In this document: piece by piece, positions 1-8,718 of the stretch
Layout: each line of letters begins with the position of its first letter
Position numbering within the stretch: the stretch's first letter is position 1
NCBI GenBank assembly: GCA_041485845.1
Contig: JBGPKH010000020.1
Location: forward strand, 1 to 31,783
Length of the DNA stretch: 31,783 nucleotides
Reading direction: 5' to 3'
Source: OMOG01 sp041485845
GTDB lineage: Bacteria; Acidobacteriota; Terriglobia; Bryobacterales; Bryobacteraceae
Translations under genes and position numbers: made by a program
The notes under the pieces: generated by a model
The model's input: only the letters and a program-made list of their open reading frames with translations
Told to the model about the DNA's origin: nothing
Database searches by the model: none

Positions 1-414
<414 letters not shown>

Positions 415-507
415 GGGTTCCCAGATTCCCTGTCAATCACCGCTATCCGCACTGCTATCCGCTCTGGACTGTTCCTCTGCAGGAGGGCCCGCGCCACAAC
501 AAGAGGC

Positions 508-567
508 CCGTACGATTCGTACGGAATGTCGTGTTCTTCTGAGTCCGCCCTACCCCTCTGGCATAAT
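508..567 (+). promoter_or_regulatory. Putative promoter/operator upstream of the FkbH operon
   Basis: The 161-base gap before the FkbH-like gene holds a perfect 7-bp inverted repeat (CCGTACG at 508-514, CGTACGG at 518-524, 3-base spacer) and a good -10 hexamer CATAAT at 562-567. No convincing -35 is visible. The -10 lies only 8 bases before the ATG at 576, so transcription would start at or next to the start codon, giving a leaderless or nearly leaderless message. The palindrome is a candidate regulator site; no T-run follows it, so it is not a classical terminator for the upstream gene. Confidence 0.35.
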
Positions 568-575
568 GGGATTGG

Positions 576-2648
576 ATGCCGCTCGACGATCGCGCGATCG
601 CCATTAGTGCTACCTTCACCGCTGAAGCCCTTCAGCCCGGATTGGCGTTCTGGGCCGCCGAACTGGGCCTCGACCATGAGATCCGGTTCGCCGCCTATAA
701 CCAGATCTTTCAGCAACTGCTCGATCCCGCGGGGCTGTTTGCACAAAATCGCGGCGGCTATAACATCGCCCTCGTGCGATTCGAGGACTGGCAAGACCCG
801 GAACACGATGTGCAACGGCTGGTCGAGGCGGTGCGCTCGGCGGCTGTAACCTTCTCCGCGCCCTTGATTCTGGTCACATGTCCCCCCACGCCGGAGCAGG
901 CATCCGCGTACCAAGCAGGGGTGGGATTGCTCCGCGAGGGAATCGCCGGCTTGCCCGCCGTTCACCTCGTCACCGCCACGGAACTGCTGTCGCTCTACCC
1001 GGTGGCCGAGGTCCACGATCCCCATGCGGACGAACTGGGTCACCTGCCGTACACGCCCGTCTTCTTCGTGGCCCTGGCCACCGCCATCGCCCGCAAAATC
1101 CACGCCCTCTCGAGGCCGCCGTTCAAAGTCGTCGCGCTCGATTGCGACGAGACCCTGTGGGCCGGCATCTGCGGCGAAGATGGCCCGCAGAACGTGGTGG
1201 TGGACGCGCCGCGCAGGGCGCTGCAAGAGTTCATGGCGGATCGTCTTCGTTCCGGAATGCTGCTGGCGTTGTGCAGCAAGAACAACCAAGAGGACGTAGT
1301 CGAGACCTTTCGCGCCCATCCGGACATGCCCTTGCGTCTCGAGGATTTCGCCGCCCGCCGCATCAATTGGGAGACCAAGGGCGCCAATCTCGCCTCCCTC
1401 GCCGGGGAACTGGAACTGGGACTCGACGGCTTCATCCTGGTGGACGACAACCCCAAGGAGTGTACCGAGGCCCAGGCGGGCGCGCCCGAAGCGCTGGTGC
1501 TCGCCTTGCCGCCCAGCCGCGACGAGATTCCCGACTTTCTCCGGCACGTGTGGGCCTTCGACCGCGCGCGCGTCACGGAAGAGGATCGCCGCCGTCCCGA
1601 GCTCTACGCCCAGCGGGCGGAGCGCACCCGCGCCGAGCGTGCCGCGGCGAATCTCGAAGAATTCCTGGCGTCGCTGCAATTGGAAATCCGGATCGCGCCC
1701 ATGGAGCCGCACCAGGTGGCCCGTGTGGCGCAGCTCACCGAGCGCACCAACCAGATGAATGCCACCTGCGTACGGCGTACGGAAGCCGAGATTCAAGCGC
1801 TCGCCGGCGCCGACTGCCTCACCGTCGAAGTCAACGACCGATTCGGCAGCTACGGCCTCACCGGAGCCATCATCTTCCGGGTGGAGGGCGGCGTCCTGTT
1901 GGTCGACACATTTCTGTTGAGCTGCCGCGCGCTGGGACGCGGCGTGGAACACCGGATGGTGGCGCGCCTGGGAGAGATCGCCATAGAGCGGGGCTTGGCG
2001 CGCGTGGACATTCCGTTGGTACCCTCAAAGCGCAATCAGCCCGCGATGCTGTTCCTGCAATCCCTTGCGCCCCCCGACCCCGACGGTACTTTCCGGCTCC
2101 CCGCCGAAGCCGCCGCCGCGGTGAGGTACAAGGTAGGACAGGCCTCCCGGCCTGTCCAGACGGAGGCTGTCTATATAGGAAAGAGGACAGGCCAGGAGGC
2201 CGGTCCCACGAACTACGCGAAGATCGCCACCGATCTCCGCGATCCCGCCGTGATCCTCGACCGCATTCGCGCTGCAACGCGGCGCACGTCGCACGGCCAC
2301 GCAGTCTCCGATCCCCCCCGCACCCCGCTCGAGCGCGACCTTATGGAACTCTGCGCCGGCCTGCTGAATCTGCCCGCCGTGGGCATCCACGATAACTTCT
2401 TCGAGCTCGGCGGCCATTCTCTCCTCGCGGTGCAACTGCTGTCGCGCGTCCGCCAGATCTACGGCGTCGAACTTTCGCTCGAAGTGGTGTACAGCGGCGA
2501 GTTCACCGTCGCCGAACTGGCCAAAGCCGTCGAGCTGAAGGAGATCGAACAATCGGGCGCGGACTATCAGGATCTGCTCCGCGAACTGGAAGGACTCTCC
2601 GACGCCGAGGTGCGCGCGTTGCTCGCCGAAGAGCAGGAAACCGAATAG
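576..2648 (+). CDS. FkbH-like HAD-family protein fused to a phosphopantetheine carrier domain
   Basis: 690 residues. The N-terminal part (about 5-170) is the typical FkbH lead-in; the HAD catalytic core begins with D-C-D-E-T-L-W at 189-195, where Asp189 and Asp191 are the expected nucleophile and acid/base. An L-C-S-K-N-N segment and L-V-D-D-N-P supply the later HAD motifs. A GNAT-like region (about 370-510) follows. The C-terminal domain (about 565-690) is an acyl/peptidyl carrier with L-G-G-H-S-L; Ser615 should carry the phosphopantetheine arm. Known FkbH proteins dephosphorylate 1,3-bisphosphoglycerate and load a glyceryl group on a carrier, as in methoxymalonyl-ACP formation. Here enzyme and carrier are one chain. 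The linker at about 520-544 is made of a dispersed hairpin repeat read in frame. First gene of a four-gene operon; the next gene starts 3 bases after its stop. Confidence 0.88.
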   Translation: MPLDDRAIAISATFTAEALQPGLAFWAAELGLDHEIRFAAYNQIFQQLLDPAGLFAQNRGGYNIALVRFEDWQDPEHDVQRLVEAVRSAAVTFSAPLILVTCPPTPEQASAYQAGVGLLREGIAGLPAVHLVTATELLSLYPVAEVHDPHADELGHLPYTPVFFVALATAIARKIHALSRPPFKVVALDCDETLWAGICGEDGPQNVVVDAPRRALQEFMADRLRSGMLLALCSKNNQEDVVETFRAHPDMPLRLEDFAARRINWETKGANLASLAGELELGLDGFILVDDNPKECTEAQAGAPEALVLALPPSRDEIPDFLRHVWAFDRARVTEEDRRRPELYAQRAERTRAERAAANLEEFLASLQLEIRIAPMEPHQVARVAQLTERTNQMNATCVRRTEAEIQALAGADCLTVEVNDRFGSYGLTGAIIFRVEGGVLLVDTFLLSCRALGRGVEHRMVARLGEIAIERGLARVDIPLVPSKRNQPAMLFLQSLAPPDPDGTFRLPAEAAAAVRYKVGQASRPVQTEAVYIGKRTGQEAGPTNYAKIATDLRDPAVILDRIRAATRRTSHGHAVSDPPRTPLERDLMELCAGLLNLPAVGIHDNFFELGGHSLLAVQLLSRVRQIYGVELSLEVVYSGEFTVAELAKAVELKEIEQSGADYQDLLRELEGLSDAEVRALLAEEQETE
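2136..2206. repeat. Twin-hairpin dispersed repeat inside the FkbH-carrier linker
   Basis: Two copies of a hairpin lie 27 bases apart. The first has 9-base arms (2136-2144 and 2149-2157, perfect complement, loop TCCC). The second has arms 2185-2193 and 2198-2206 with one mismatch. Both carry the same GGACAGGCC arm sequence. The element is read in frame and encodes a G-Q-A-S-R-P-V-Q type linker between the FkbH core and the carrier domain, so it has been tolerated or recruited as a spacer. Confidence 0.8.
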
Positions 2649-2651
2649 CCG

Positions 2652-3854
2652 ATGCGCATCCTGCTGGCGGCCAATGCCTCGTATGCGCCCCCGCGCGGCG
2701 GCGCCACGCGCAGCAACCTGCTGTGGCTGAATCACCTCGCGCAGTCCGGGCACGAGTGCCGCATTGTGTGCGGCGCCTCGGGCGAGGGAGCCGAGCTGCA
2801 ACACCACCAGACCATCGGCATCCTGACGGTGGAGGAGCCCACGCGCCGCGTTCAGGTGCTGCGCCAGCAGATCGGTCACTACCAGCCGGACTGGGTGCTG
2901 GTCTCGTCCGAAGATCTGGGCCACGCCCTGCTGCGTGAGGCGCACCATTCGGCCGAAGGGCGCGTGGTCTACCTGGCCCATACGCCGCAGTTCTTTCCTT
3001 TCGGACCGGCCAGTTGGAACCCGGACCGCCACACCGCCGGCCTGGTGGCGCAGTCCGCCGGCATCGTGGCCATCGGGCGCCACATGGCGGAGTACATCGA
3101 ACGCGCCCTGGCACGCCCCGCTGCCGTGATTCATCCGCCGATCTACGGCCCGGGCCCCTTCGCCCACTACGACAATTACGACCGGTGCCTGATCGCCATG
3201 ATCAACCCCTGCGCGGTGAAGGGCATCTCCATCTTTCTCCAGGTGGCCCAGCGGCTTCCCGCGCACCAATTCGGCGTGGTCCCGGGCTGGGGCACCACCG
3301 CGGAGGACCGCCGCGCGCTCCACCGCCTGCCCAACGTGCGTTTCCTCCCGAATGCCCGGAACATCGACGATGTGCTGGCGCGGACGTGTGTGCTGCTGAT
3401 GCCGTCGCTGTGGTACGAGGGCTTCGGCCTGATCGTGATGGAGAGCATGCTGCGCGGTATCCCGGTGGTGGCCAGCGACTCGGGCGGCCTGGTGGAGGCC
3501 AAGCGCGGCACCGGGTACATAATCCCCGTCCACATCATCGAGCGCTACCAGCCGGTGTTCGACGAGCACGCCATGCCCCGGCCGGTAGTCCGGGAAAACG
3601 ACTCGGCGCCATGGGTGGCGGCGATCGAAGAACTGCTGGAAGACCGGCGCGCCTACCAGCGCGAGTCGGCGTCCTCGCGGGAAGCGGCCCGGCGTTTTGT
3701 GAGCGGCCTCGATGCCGGCGATCTCGAGCGTTTCCTCCTCGGGCTGCGCCCCGGCGTCGCCGTTCACGCGGAGCGGGCGACCATCGAAACGCTGTCGCCC
3801 GAGAAGCGCGCGTTACTGTTGCAGCGTGTTCACAAGCGCAGGATCGCTCATTGA
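2652..3854 (+). CDS. GT4-family glycosyltransferase with LSPEKR tail
   Basis: 400 residues with a GT-B architecture: an N-terminal M-R-I-L-L-A strand followed by a glycine-rich turn, and a C-terminal nucleotide-sugar half containing the E-x7-E motif (E-G-F-G-L-I-V-M-E near residue 257) and the S-D-S-G-G-L loop. These define retaining GT4 enzymes; donor and acceptor cannot be read from sequence. No signal peptide or membrane segment is seen, so it should be cytoplasmic. The last 22 residues hold L-S-P-E-K-R-A-L-L-L-Q-R, a short basic helix that is like linkers between NRPS/PKS modules and recurs in the next gene. Start ATG is 3 bases after the carrier-protein stop and the stop abuts the next start, so translation is likely coupled. 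It probably glycosylates a product or intermediate of the neighbouring FkbH-carrier and thioesterase proteins (inference). Confidence 0.85.
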   Translation: MRILLAANASYAPPRGGATRSNLLWLNHLAQSGHECRIVCGASGEGAELQHHQTIGILTVEEPTRRVQVLRQQIGHYQPDWVLVSSEDLGHALLREAHHSAEGRVVYLAHTPQFFPFGPASWNPDRHTAGLVAQSAGIVAIGRHMAEYIERALARPAAVIHPPIYGPGPFAHYDNYDRCLIAMINPCAVKGISIFLQVAQRLPAHQFGVVPGWGTTAEDRRALHRLPNVRFLPNARNIDDVLARTCVLLMPSLWYEGFGLIVMESMLRGIPVVASDSGGLVEAKRGTGYIIPVHIIERYQPVFDEHAMPRPVVRENDSAPWVAAIEELLEDRRAYQRESASSREAARRFVSGLDAGDLERFLLGLRPGVAVHAERATIETLSPEKRALLLQRVHKRRIAH

Positions 3855-5849
3855 ATGCGTATCCTGCTCGCTCAAAACTCGCAGTACTATCCGTCCCACG
3901 GCGGCGGCGACAAATCCAACCGCCTGCTGATGGAGGCTCTCGCCGCGCGCGGCCACGCCTGCCGCGTGGTGGCGCGCATCAGCGTCTTCGGCGAGCGGGA
4001 ACACGAGCGCTACCTGGCGGACCTGGCGGGCCGCGGGGTGACGCCCGAATCGGCGGACAGTGGGGTCGTGACCTTCCGCCGCGCCGGCGTGGACGTACAC
4101 GTCGTGACCCATACCAATCTCCGCGCGTACCTGGTGGCCCAGACCAAAACCTTCCGCCCGGAAGTGATTCTGGCCTCTACCGACGACCCGGCGCAAGTCC
4201 TGCTGGAAGCCGCGCTGCACGCGGTCAACGCGCGCGTGGTCTACCTGGCGCGCGCCACCCTCGCCGTGCCATTCGGCCCCGATTGCGCCTTCCCCAGCGA
4301 GGCTAAAACGGAACGCCTCCGTTCGGTCGATCGCGTGGTGGGAGTGAGTCAGTACGTCGCCGGCTACTTCCGCAAGTACGCGGGCATCGACGCGGTACAC
4401 GTGCCGATCTCGCTGCTCGAGCCGGGAGACTGGCCGGCGTTGGGCCGATTCACCAACGAGTTCGTCACCCTGGTGAACCCCTGCGCCGTGAAAGGCATTT
4501 CGATCTTCCTGGCGCTCGCCGAGGCGTTCCCCGAAACGGCGTTCGCGGCCGTGCCGACCTGGGGCGCCAACGAGCGGGACCGCGCCGCTCTCCGCGCGCG
4601 GCCCAACGTGCGGCTGCTCGATCCCGTAGACGATATCGACGTGCTGCTGGCCCGCACTCGCGTGCTGCTGGCGCCGTCGCTGTGGGCCGAGGCACGGTCG
4701 CGGATCGTGCTGGAAGCCATGCTGCGCGGCGTTCCGGTGATGGCCGCCAACGTGGGCGGCATTCCCGAAGCGAAGATGGGCGTGCCGTACCTGCTGCCGG
4801 TCCGGCCGATCGCGAAGTTCCAGACCCGCCTGGACGAGCAGATGGTGCCGGTGGCCGAGGTGCCTCCGCAGGACATCGCGCCGTGGCGCGAGGCGTTGCA
4901 AAGGCTCTTAACGGACCGCGCGCATTACGAGGAGATCTCGCAGGCTTCGCGCGCGGCCGCGCTGTCGTACGCCGCGCAGTTGAGCGTCGAGCCGTTTGAA
5001 AGAGTGCTCGAGGCCACCGCTTCCTCACGGTCGCGGCCCGGTAGCGCGGGTCTTCCAGGTCCATCCGAGCCGCGACCGTCAGGAAGCGGTCTTTCCCCCG
5101 AAAAGCGCCGTCTCCTGGCCCTCCGGCTGCGCAAACGAGCGCCCTCGTCAGCCTGGTTCCCCGGCGCCGATTCCACCGACGGCCCCCGCCTCTTCTGGTT
5201 TCCGCACGCCGGTGGAGGCACTGCGGCCGGTTGTGAAATCGCGATCCCGCGCATCCCCGTGCGCCTGCCGGGACGCGAATCGCGCCTCGCCGAAGCGCCC
5301 TTCGAACGCATGGCCGCTCTCGTCGAGGCCCTGGCCAACGCCATCGAGCCCTACCTGGCCCAGCCCTTCGCCTTTTTCGGCCACAGCATGGGAGCCGTGG
5401 TGGCGTTCGAGCTGTCGCGCCTCCTGCGCCGGCGCGGTCAATCGCTTCCCCGCGTGCTGATCGCCTCGGCGGCGCGCGCGCCGCAGTATCGCCGCAATCA
5501 CGTCCCTCCAGCCGCGCCCGAAGACCAGCAACTGCTCGACGAATTGCGCCGCTTGCAAGGCATCCCTGCCGACGTCCTCGACGACCCCGCCCTGATGCGC
5601 GCCATTCTGCCCGCCCTGAAGGCGGATGCGAAGCTCTATCGGAACTATGTCTATGCGGCGGAAGCGCCGCTCCCGTGTCCCATACGAGCTTACGGCGGCG
5701 CCGCGGACCCGAACATACGCCCCGAGCATCTGGAAGCCTGGGCGGAGCAGACCACGGCATCGTTTCGCATGCGGCTCTTCCCCGGAGGCCACTTTTACCT
5801 GAACGAGTGTCCGGCGGAAGTCCGTGCCGCCTTGCAGGAAGACCTGTAA
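3855..5849 (+). CDS. GT4 glycosyltransferase fused to type II thioesterase
   Basis: 664 residues in two parts. Residues 1-385 form a second GT4 enzyme, similar to the preceding gene product (same M-R-I-L-L-A start, N-P-C-A-V-K-G-I-S-I-F-L segment, and E-x7-E as E-A-R-S-R-I-V-L-E); the usual G-F-G after the first Glu is missing, which may alter activity. Residues 388-412 are encoded by a hairpin repeat, followed by L-S-P-E-K-R-R-L-L-A. Residues from about 435 on are an alpha/beta-hydrolase of the GrsT/type II thioesterase family, with F-P-H-A-G-G-G, nucleophile Ser511 in G-H-S-M-G, Asp618 and His646. Such thioesterases release or clear acyl groups from carrier domains; the obvious partner is the FkbH-fused carrier two genes upstream. 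A GT-thioesterase single chain is unusual. Its stop (TAA) directly abuts the ATG of the dehydrogenase gene. Confidence 0.87.
   Translation: MRILLAQNSQYYPSHGGGDKSNRLLMEALAARGHACRVVARISVFGEREHERYLADLAGRGVTPESADSGVVTFRRAGVDVHVVTHTNLRAYLVAQTKTFRPEVILASTDDPAQVLLEAALHAVNARVVYLARATLAVPFGPDCAFPSEAKTERLRSVDRVVGVSQYVAGYFRKYAGIDAVHVPISLLEPGDWPALGRFTNEFVTLVNPCAVKGISIFLALAEAFPETAFAAVPTWGANERDRAALRARPNVRLLDPVDDIDVLLARTRVLLAPSLWAEARSRIVLEAMLRGVPVMAANVGGIPEAKMGVPYLLPVRPIAKFQTRLDEQMVPVAEVPPQDIAPWREALQRLLTDRAHYEEISQASRAAALSYAAQLSVEPFERVLEATASSRSRPGSAGLPGPSEPRPSGSGLSPEKRRLLALRLRKRAPSSAWFPGADSTDGPRLFWFPHAGGGTAAGCEIAIPRIPVRLPGRESRLAEAPFERMAALVEALANAIEPYLAQPFAFFGHSMGAVVAFELSRLLRRRGQSLPRVLIASAARAPQYRRNHVPPAAPEDQQLLDELRRLQGIPADVLDDPALMRAILPALKADAKLYRNYVYAAEAPLPCPIRAYGGAADPNIRPEHLEAWAEQTTASFRMRLFPGGHFYLNECPAEVRAALQEDL
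5016..5090. repeat. REP-like long hairpin read in frame between GT and thioesterase
   Basis: Arms at 5016-5037 and 5069-5090 are complementary at 21 of 22 positions, with a 31-base spacer. The right arm includes the core GAGCCGCGACC, whose complement GGTCGCGGCTC recurs in the repeats at 9191-9311 and 31590-31740. The unit is a multiple of three (75 bases) and encodes a Ser/Pro/Gly-rich linker. The position, exactly at the domain border, suggests insertion of the element helped join or space the two domains. Confidence 0.8.
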
Positions 5850-6806
5850 ATGAAAATTACCGTACTCGATGGATACTGCCTGAATCCCGGCGACCTCTCC
5901 TGGGACGCCCTGCGCCGGTTCGGCGAGGTGGAGGTGTTCGACCGCACGCGCGTGGATGAAGTGGCCGCCCGCGCCGCCGGCGCCGCAATGGTCCTGACGA
6001 ATAAAACGCAAATGCCCGGATATGTTTTGCGCCAATTGCCGGACCTGAAGTACATCGGCGTCCTCGCCACCGGCTACAACATCGTCGACGCCGACGCCGC
6101 GCGCGAACGGGGCATCGTAGTGTCCAACATCCCCACCTACGGAACGGCTTCGGTCGCGCAATTGGTCTTCGCCCTGCTGCTGGAGTTGTGTCACAACGTG
6201 AAGCTGCATGCCGATGCCGTGCGCGCCGGCGAGTGGGCGCGCAGCCCCGACTGGAGCTTCTGGAAAACGCCACTCGTCGAGCTTGCCGGAAAGACCATGG
6301 GGATCGTCGGCTTCGGCCGTATCGGGCGGCAGACCGGGTGCATCGCCGATGCCATGGGAATGCGGGTGATCGCCAACGATACGTATCGCGGCGACGAGCC
6401 CGCGTACCCCGGTTTCCGCTGGGCGAGCGTCGAGGAAGTGCTGCGCGAATCCGACGTGGTGAGCCTCCACTCCCCGCTGTTCCCCGAGACCCGCGGCACG
6501 ATCAACGCGGCGAGCCTGGCGCTCATGAAGCCCACCGCGTTCCTCATCAATACCTCGCGCGGTCCGCTGGTGGTGGATCGGGATCTGGCCGATTCGCTCA
6601 ACGCCGGGCGACTGGCTGGAGCGGGCCTGGACGTGCTGTCGGTGGAGCCTCCCGCGGAAAACAATCCGCTGCTCTCGGCCCGCAACTGCCTGGTGACACC
6701 GCACATCGCCTGGGCGACCAAGGAGGCGCGGTCGCGCCTGATGGACGCCGCAGTCGCCAATCTTGCGGCCTTCCTCGGCGGAGAGCCGCGCAATGTGGTA
6801 ATTTAG
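5850..6806 (+). CDS. D-2-hydroxyacid dehydrogenase, glycerate dehydrogenase/hydroxypyruvate reductase type
   Basis: 318 residues, normal for the family. The Rossmann motif G-F-G-R-I-G is at 154-159, and the catalytic triad is visible as Arg237 (N-T-S-R-G), Glu266 (V-E-P) and His285 (P-H-I-A-W). Overall similarity is closest to glycerate dehydrogenases (N-K-T, G-Y-N-I-V-D, S-V-A-Q-L-V-F-A-L-L-L-E-L-C), which interconvert hydroxypyruvate and D-glycerate with NAD(P)H. Cytoplasmic. It is the last of the four abutting genes. Because FkbH proteins handle a glyceryl unit, an enzyme acting on glycerate or hydroxypyruvate in the same operon fits a shared three-carbon pathway (inference). It could instead act on another 2-keto acid; sequence alone does not settle this. 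Confidence 0.85.
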   Translation: MKITVLDGYCLNPGDLSWDALRRFGEVEVFDRTRVDEVAARAAGAAMVLTNKTQMPGYVLRQLPDLKYIGVLATGYNIVDADAARERGIVVSNIPTYGTASVAQLVFALLLELCHNVKLHADAVRAGEWARSPDWSFWKTPLVELAGKTMGIVGFGRIGRQTGCIADAMGMRVIANDTYRGDEPAYPGFRWASVEEVLRESDVVSLHSPLFPETRGTINAASLALMKPTAFLINTSRGPLVVDRDLADSLNAGRLAGAGLDVLSVEPPAENNPLLSARNCLVTPHIAWATKEARSRLMDAAVANLAAFLGGEPRNVVI

Positions 6807-6879
6807 ATCCCAAATAGCGGTAACGCGAGGCGAACTGGCAACGCCATACTGTTACTCTATTCACAGGAGCACCTTCTCA

Positions 6880-8259
6880 ATGGATCGAAGACACTTTTTG
6901 ATGAGCTCGGCCGCGGCCCTCGGCGCCGCGCAGAGCACGTTCGGCAGTCCCAGCGATACCGTTCGTGTGGCCTGCGTCGGAATGGGCGGGCGCAGCGGGT
7001 CCCACGTCGGCGGCTATAGCCGGCTGCCCAACGTGGAGGTCGTTGCCATTTGCGACCCCGACGATGCCCAGATCGCCAAAAGCCTGGGCCAGTTCAGCAG
7101 GCTCAACAAGCCCAAGCCCCAAACCTATAAAGATATCCGGAAGCTGCTGGAGGACAAGACGATCGACGCCATTTCGATCTCCTCGCCCAATCACTGGCAC
7201 ACCCTGATGGCCATTTGGGGCATGCAGGCCGGCAAGGACGTGTACGTCGAGAAGCCGTGCTCACATAACGTCTTCGAGGCCAGGCAGATTGTGGCGGCAG
7301 CGCGCAAGTACGACAAGATCGTGCAGCAGGGCAGCCAGATCCGCTCCTCCAAGGCGGTGCAGGAAGCCATGCAGCAGGTGCGCGACGGCCTGATCGGCGA
7401 CGTCTATCTCTCGCGCGGCCTGTGCTTCAAGTGGCGCGGCACCATCGGCCGCAAACCGGTGGAGCCGGTGCCCGCCGGCGTGGACTACGATCTGTGGACC
7501 GGTCCTTCGCCGATGCACCAGTTCACGCGAAATCGTTTCCACTACAACTGGCACTGGTTCTGGGACACCGGCAACGGCGACATCGGCAACCAGGGCATTC
7601 ACGAGATGGACATTGCGCGCTGGGGTCTGGGCGTGAAGTACCCGACCAAGGTCAGCGCCATCGGCGGCCATTTCATGTTCGATGACGACCAGGAGACGCC
7701 CAACACCATCAGCGCCAATTTCGAGTTCAACGAGAACGGCAGGCACAAGATGCTGCAGTTCGAAGTCCGGCACTGGATGACGAATGGCGAAGCCTCGGTC
7801 GCTCCGCCAGTCGCCAGACGCCAGCAAGCGGCCGCTCCACCACCACCGCCTGATTCCGATGCCCCGCCACAAGCCGCGGGTCGCGGCCCGCGTGTGAATT
7901 CAGACAGCATCGGCAATCTGTTCTACGGGTCGAAGGGCTTCCTGGCAGTGGACAGCTACTCGTCCTACAAGTCGTGGCTGGGCAGAGAGCAGACGCCTGG
8001 TCCGGCGAAGAACGCGGGCGGCGACCACTTCCTGAACTTCATCGAAGCGGTGCGCAGCCGGAAACGCGAATCGCTCAACGCGGAGATCGAAGAAGGCGCC
8101 GCTTCCACGGTGCTGGTGCATCTCGCCAACGTTTCGTACCGCGTGGGCCGCACGCTGCACTTCGATTCGAAAACCATGACGTGCATCGGCGACGCCGAGG
8201 CCAACAAGCTCCTTACGCGCGCGTATCGCAAGCCGTTCGTGGTGCCGGAGAAGGTCTAA
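6880..8259 (+). CDS. Tat-exported Gfo/Idh/MocA-family oxidoreductase
   Basis: 459 residues. The N-terminus M-D-R-R-H-F-L followed by an Ala-rich stretch is a twin-arginine signal, so the folded, cofactor-bearing enzyme is likely exported. The NAD(P)-binding motif V-G-M-G-G-R-S-G is at 33-40 and the family E-K-P motif at 124-126; N-H-W-H and H-E-M-D-I-A-R-W are conserved in the secreted acidobacterial and planctomycete members. These enzymes oxidise or epimerise sugars, inositols or glycosides; the substrate here is unknown. A Pro/Ala-rich insert lies at about 307-335. A Shine-Dalgarno AGGAG sits at 6866-6870, 9 bases before the ATG. The 73-base gap from the dehydrogenase and the separate RBS suggest its own unit or a loosely attached operon member. 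Confidence 0.88.
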   Translation: MDRRHFLMSSAAALGAAQSTFGSPSDTVRVACVGMGGRSGSHVGGYSRLPNVEVVAICDPDDAQIAKSLGQFSRLNKPKPQTYKDIRKLLEDKTIDAISISSPNHWHTLMAIWGMQAGKDVYVEKPCSHNVFEARQIVAAARKYDKIVQQGSQIRSSKAVQEAMQQVRDGLIGDVYLSRGLCFKWRGTIGRKPVEPVPAGVDYDLWTGPSPMHQFTRNRFHYNWHWFWDTGNGDIGNQGIHEMDIARWGLGVKYPTKVSAIGGHFMFDDDQETPNTISANFEFNENGRHKMLQFEVRHWMTNGEASVAPPVARRQQAAAPPPPPDSDAPPQAAGRGPRVNSDSIGNLFYGSKGFLAVDSYSSYKSWLGREQTPGPAKNAGGDHFLNFIEAVRSRKRESLNAEIEEGAASTVLVHLANVSYRVGRTLHFDSKTMTCIGDAEANKLLTRAYRKPFVVPEKV

Positions 8260-8285
8260 AGCCGGGGCGAGGCAATCCTCGCCCT

Positions 8286-8633
8286 CTATCCGCCGGTTAC
8301 CTCTCCGATCACAAACAAAAGAACGAGCCCCCCCGATCAAGACCACTAGAAACAGCAGAGCCGAGCGTTCCCGTTTGCCCACGATGGCAATGGCGCCAAT
8401 TGTGCCTGCGACAATAGCCGAGGTCGCAGCCGCAAGTAATGATATGGCTAACAGGGGATTGGAAAAGAACGTCCCGCCGCCGCGCTGGCCGGCACCGACC
8501 AGAGTATAGAACAGCGCCAGAATAGCAAAGAAGGCCAGGCCCAGACCCAGGGCCACCAGCCCATCCCGGTACCGGGGAGTCCCAAAAAACGGCCGCGCGG
8601 CAGGTGACCGCCTGGTGTCGCTTGATTCTCCAT
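8286..8633 (-). pseudogene. Small three-helix membrane protein, reading frame broken by two homopolymer indels
   Basis: A minus-strand ATG at 8633 has a strong GGGAGG ribosome site just upstream. The frame starts M-E-N-Q-A-T-P-G-G-H, is lost at a run of six A (plus strand 8584-8589), continues in another frame through two hydrophobic helices (A-L-G-L-G-L-A-F-F-A-I-L onward), and is lost again at a run of seven C (8328-8334). Adding one base to the first run and removing one from the second restores a single 115-residue protein of exactly 348 bases, ending at TAG 8286-8288, with the segment G-T-P-R-Y-R-D-G and three hydrophobic helices. I recognise this general layout from small acidobacterial membrane proteins of unknown role. 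Two compensating homopolymer errors look like sequencing artefacts; a genuine decayed gene is the alternative. Confidence 0.65.
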
Positions 8634-8718
8634 TAGTACCTCCCGCAAGTTACTTCTCATCTCAAATCGGGATATAGAGTCCTTTTTAGCACATAATAAT
8701 CGACAGCCGGGAGGTCCG

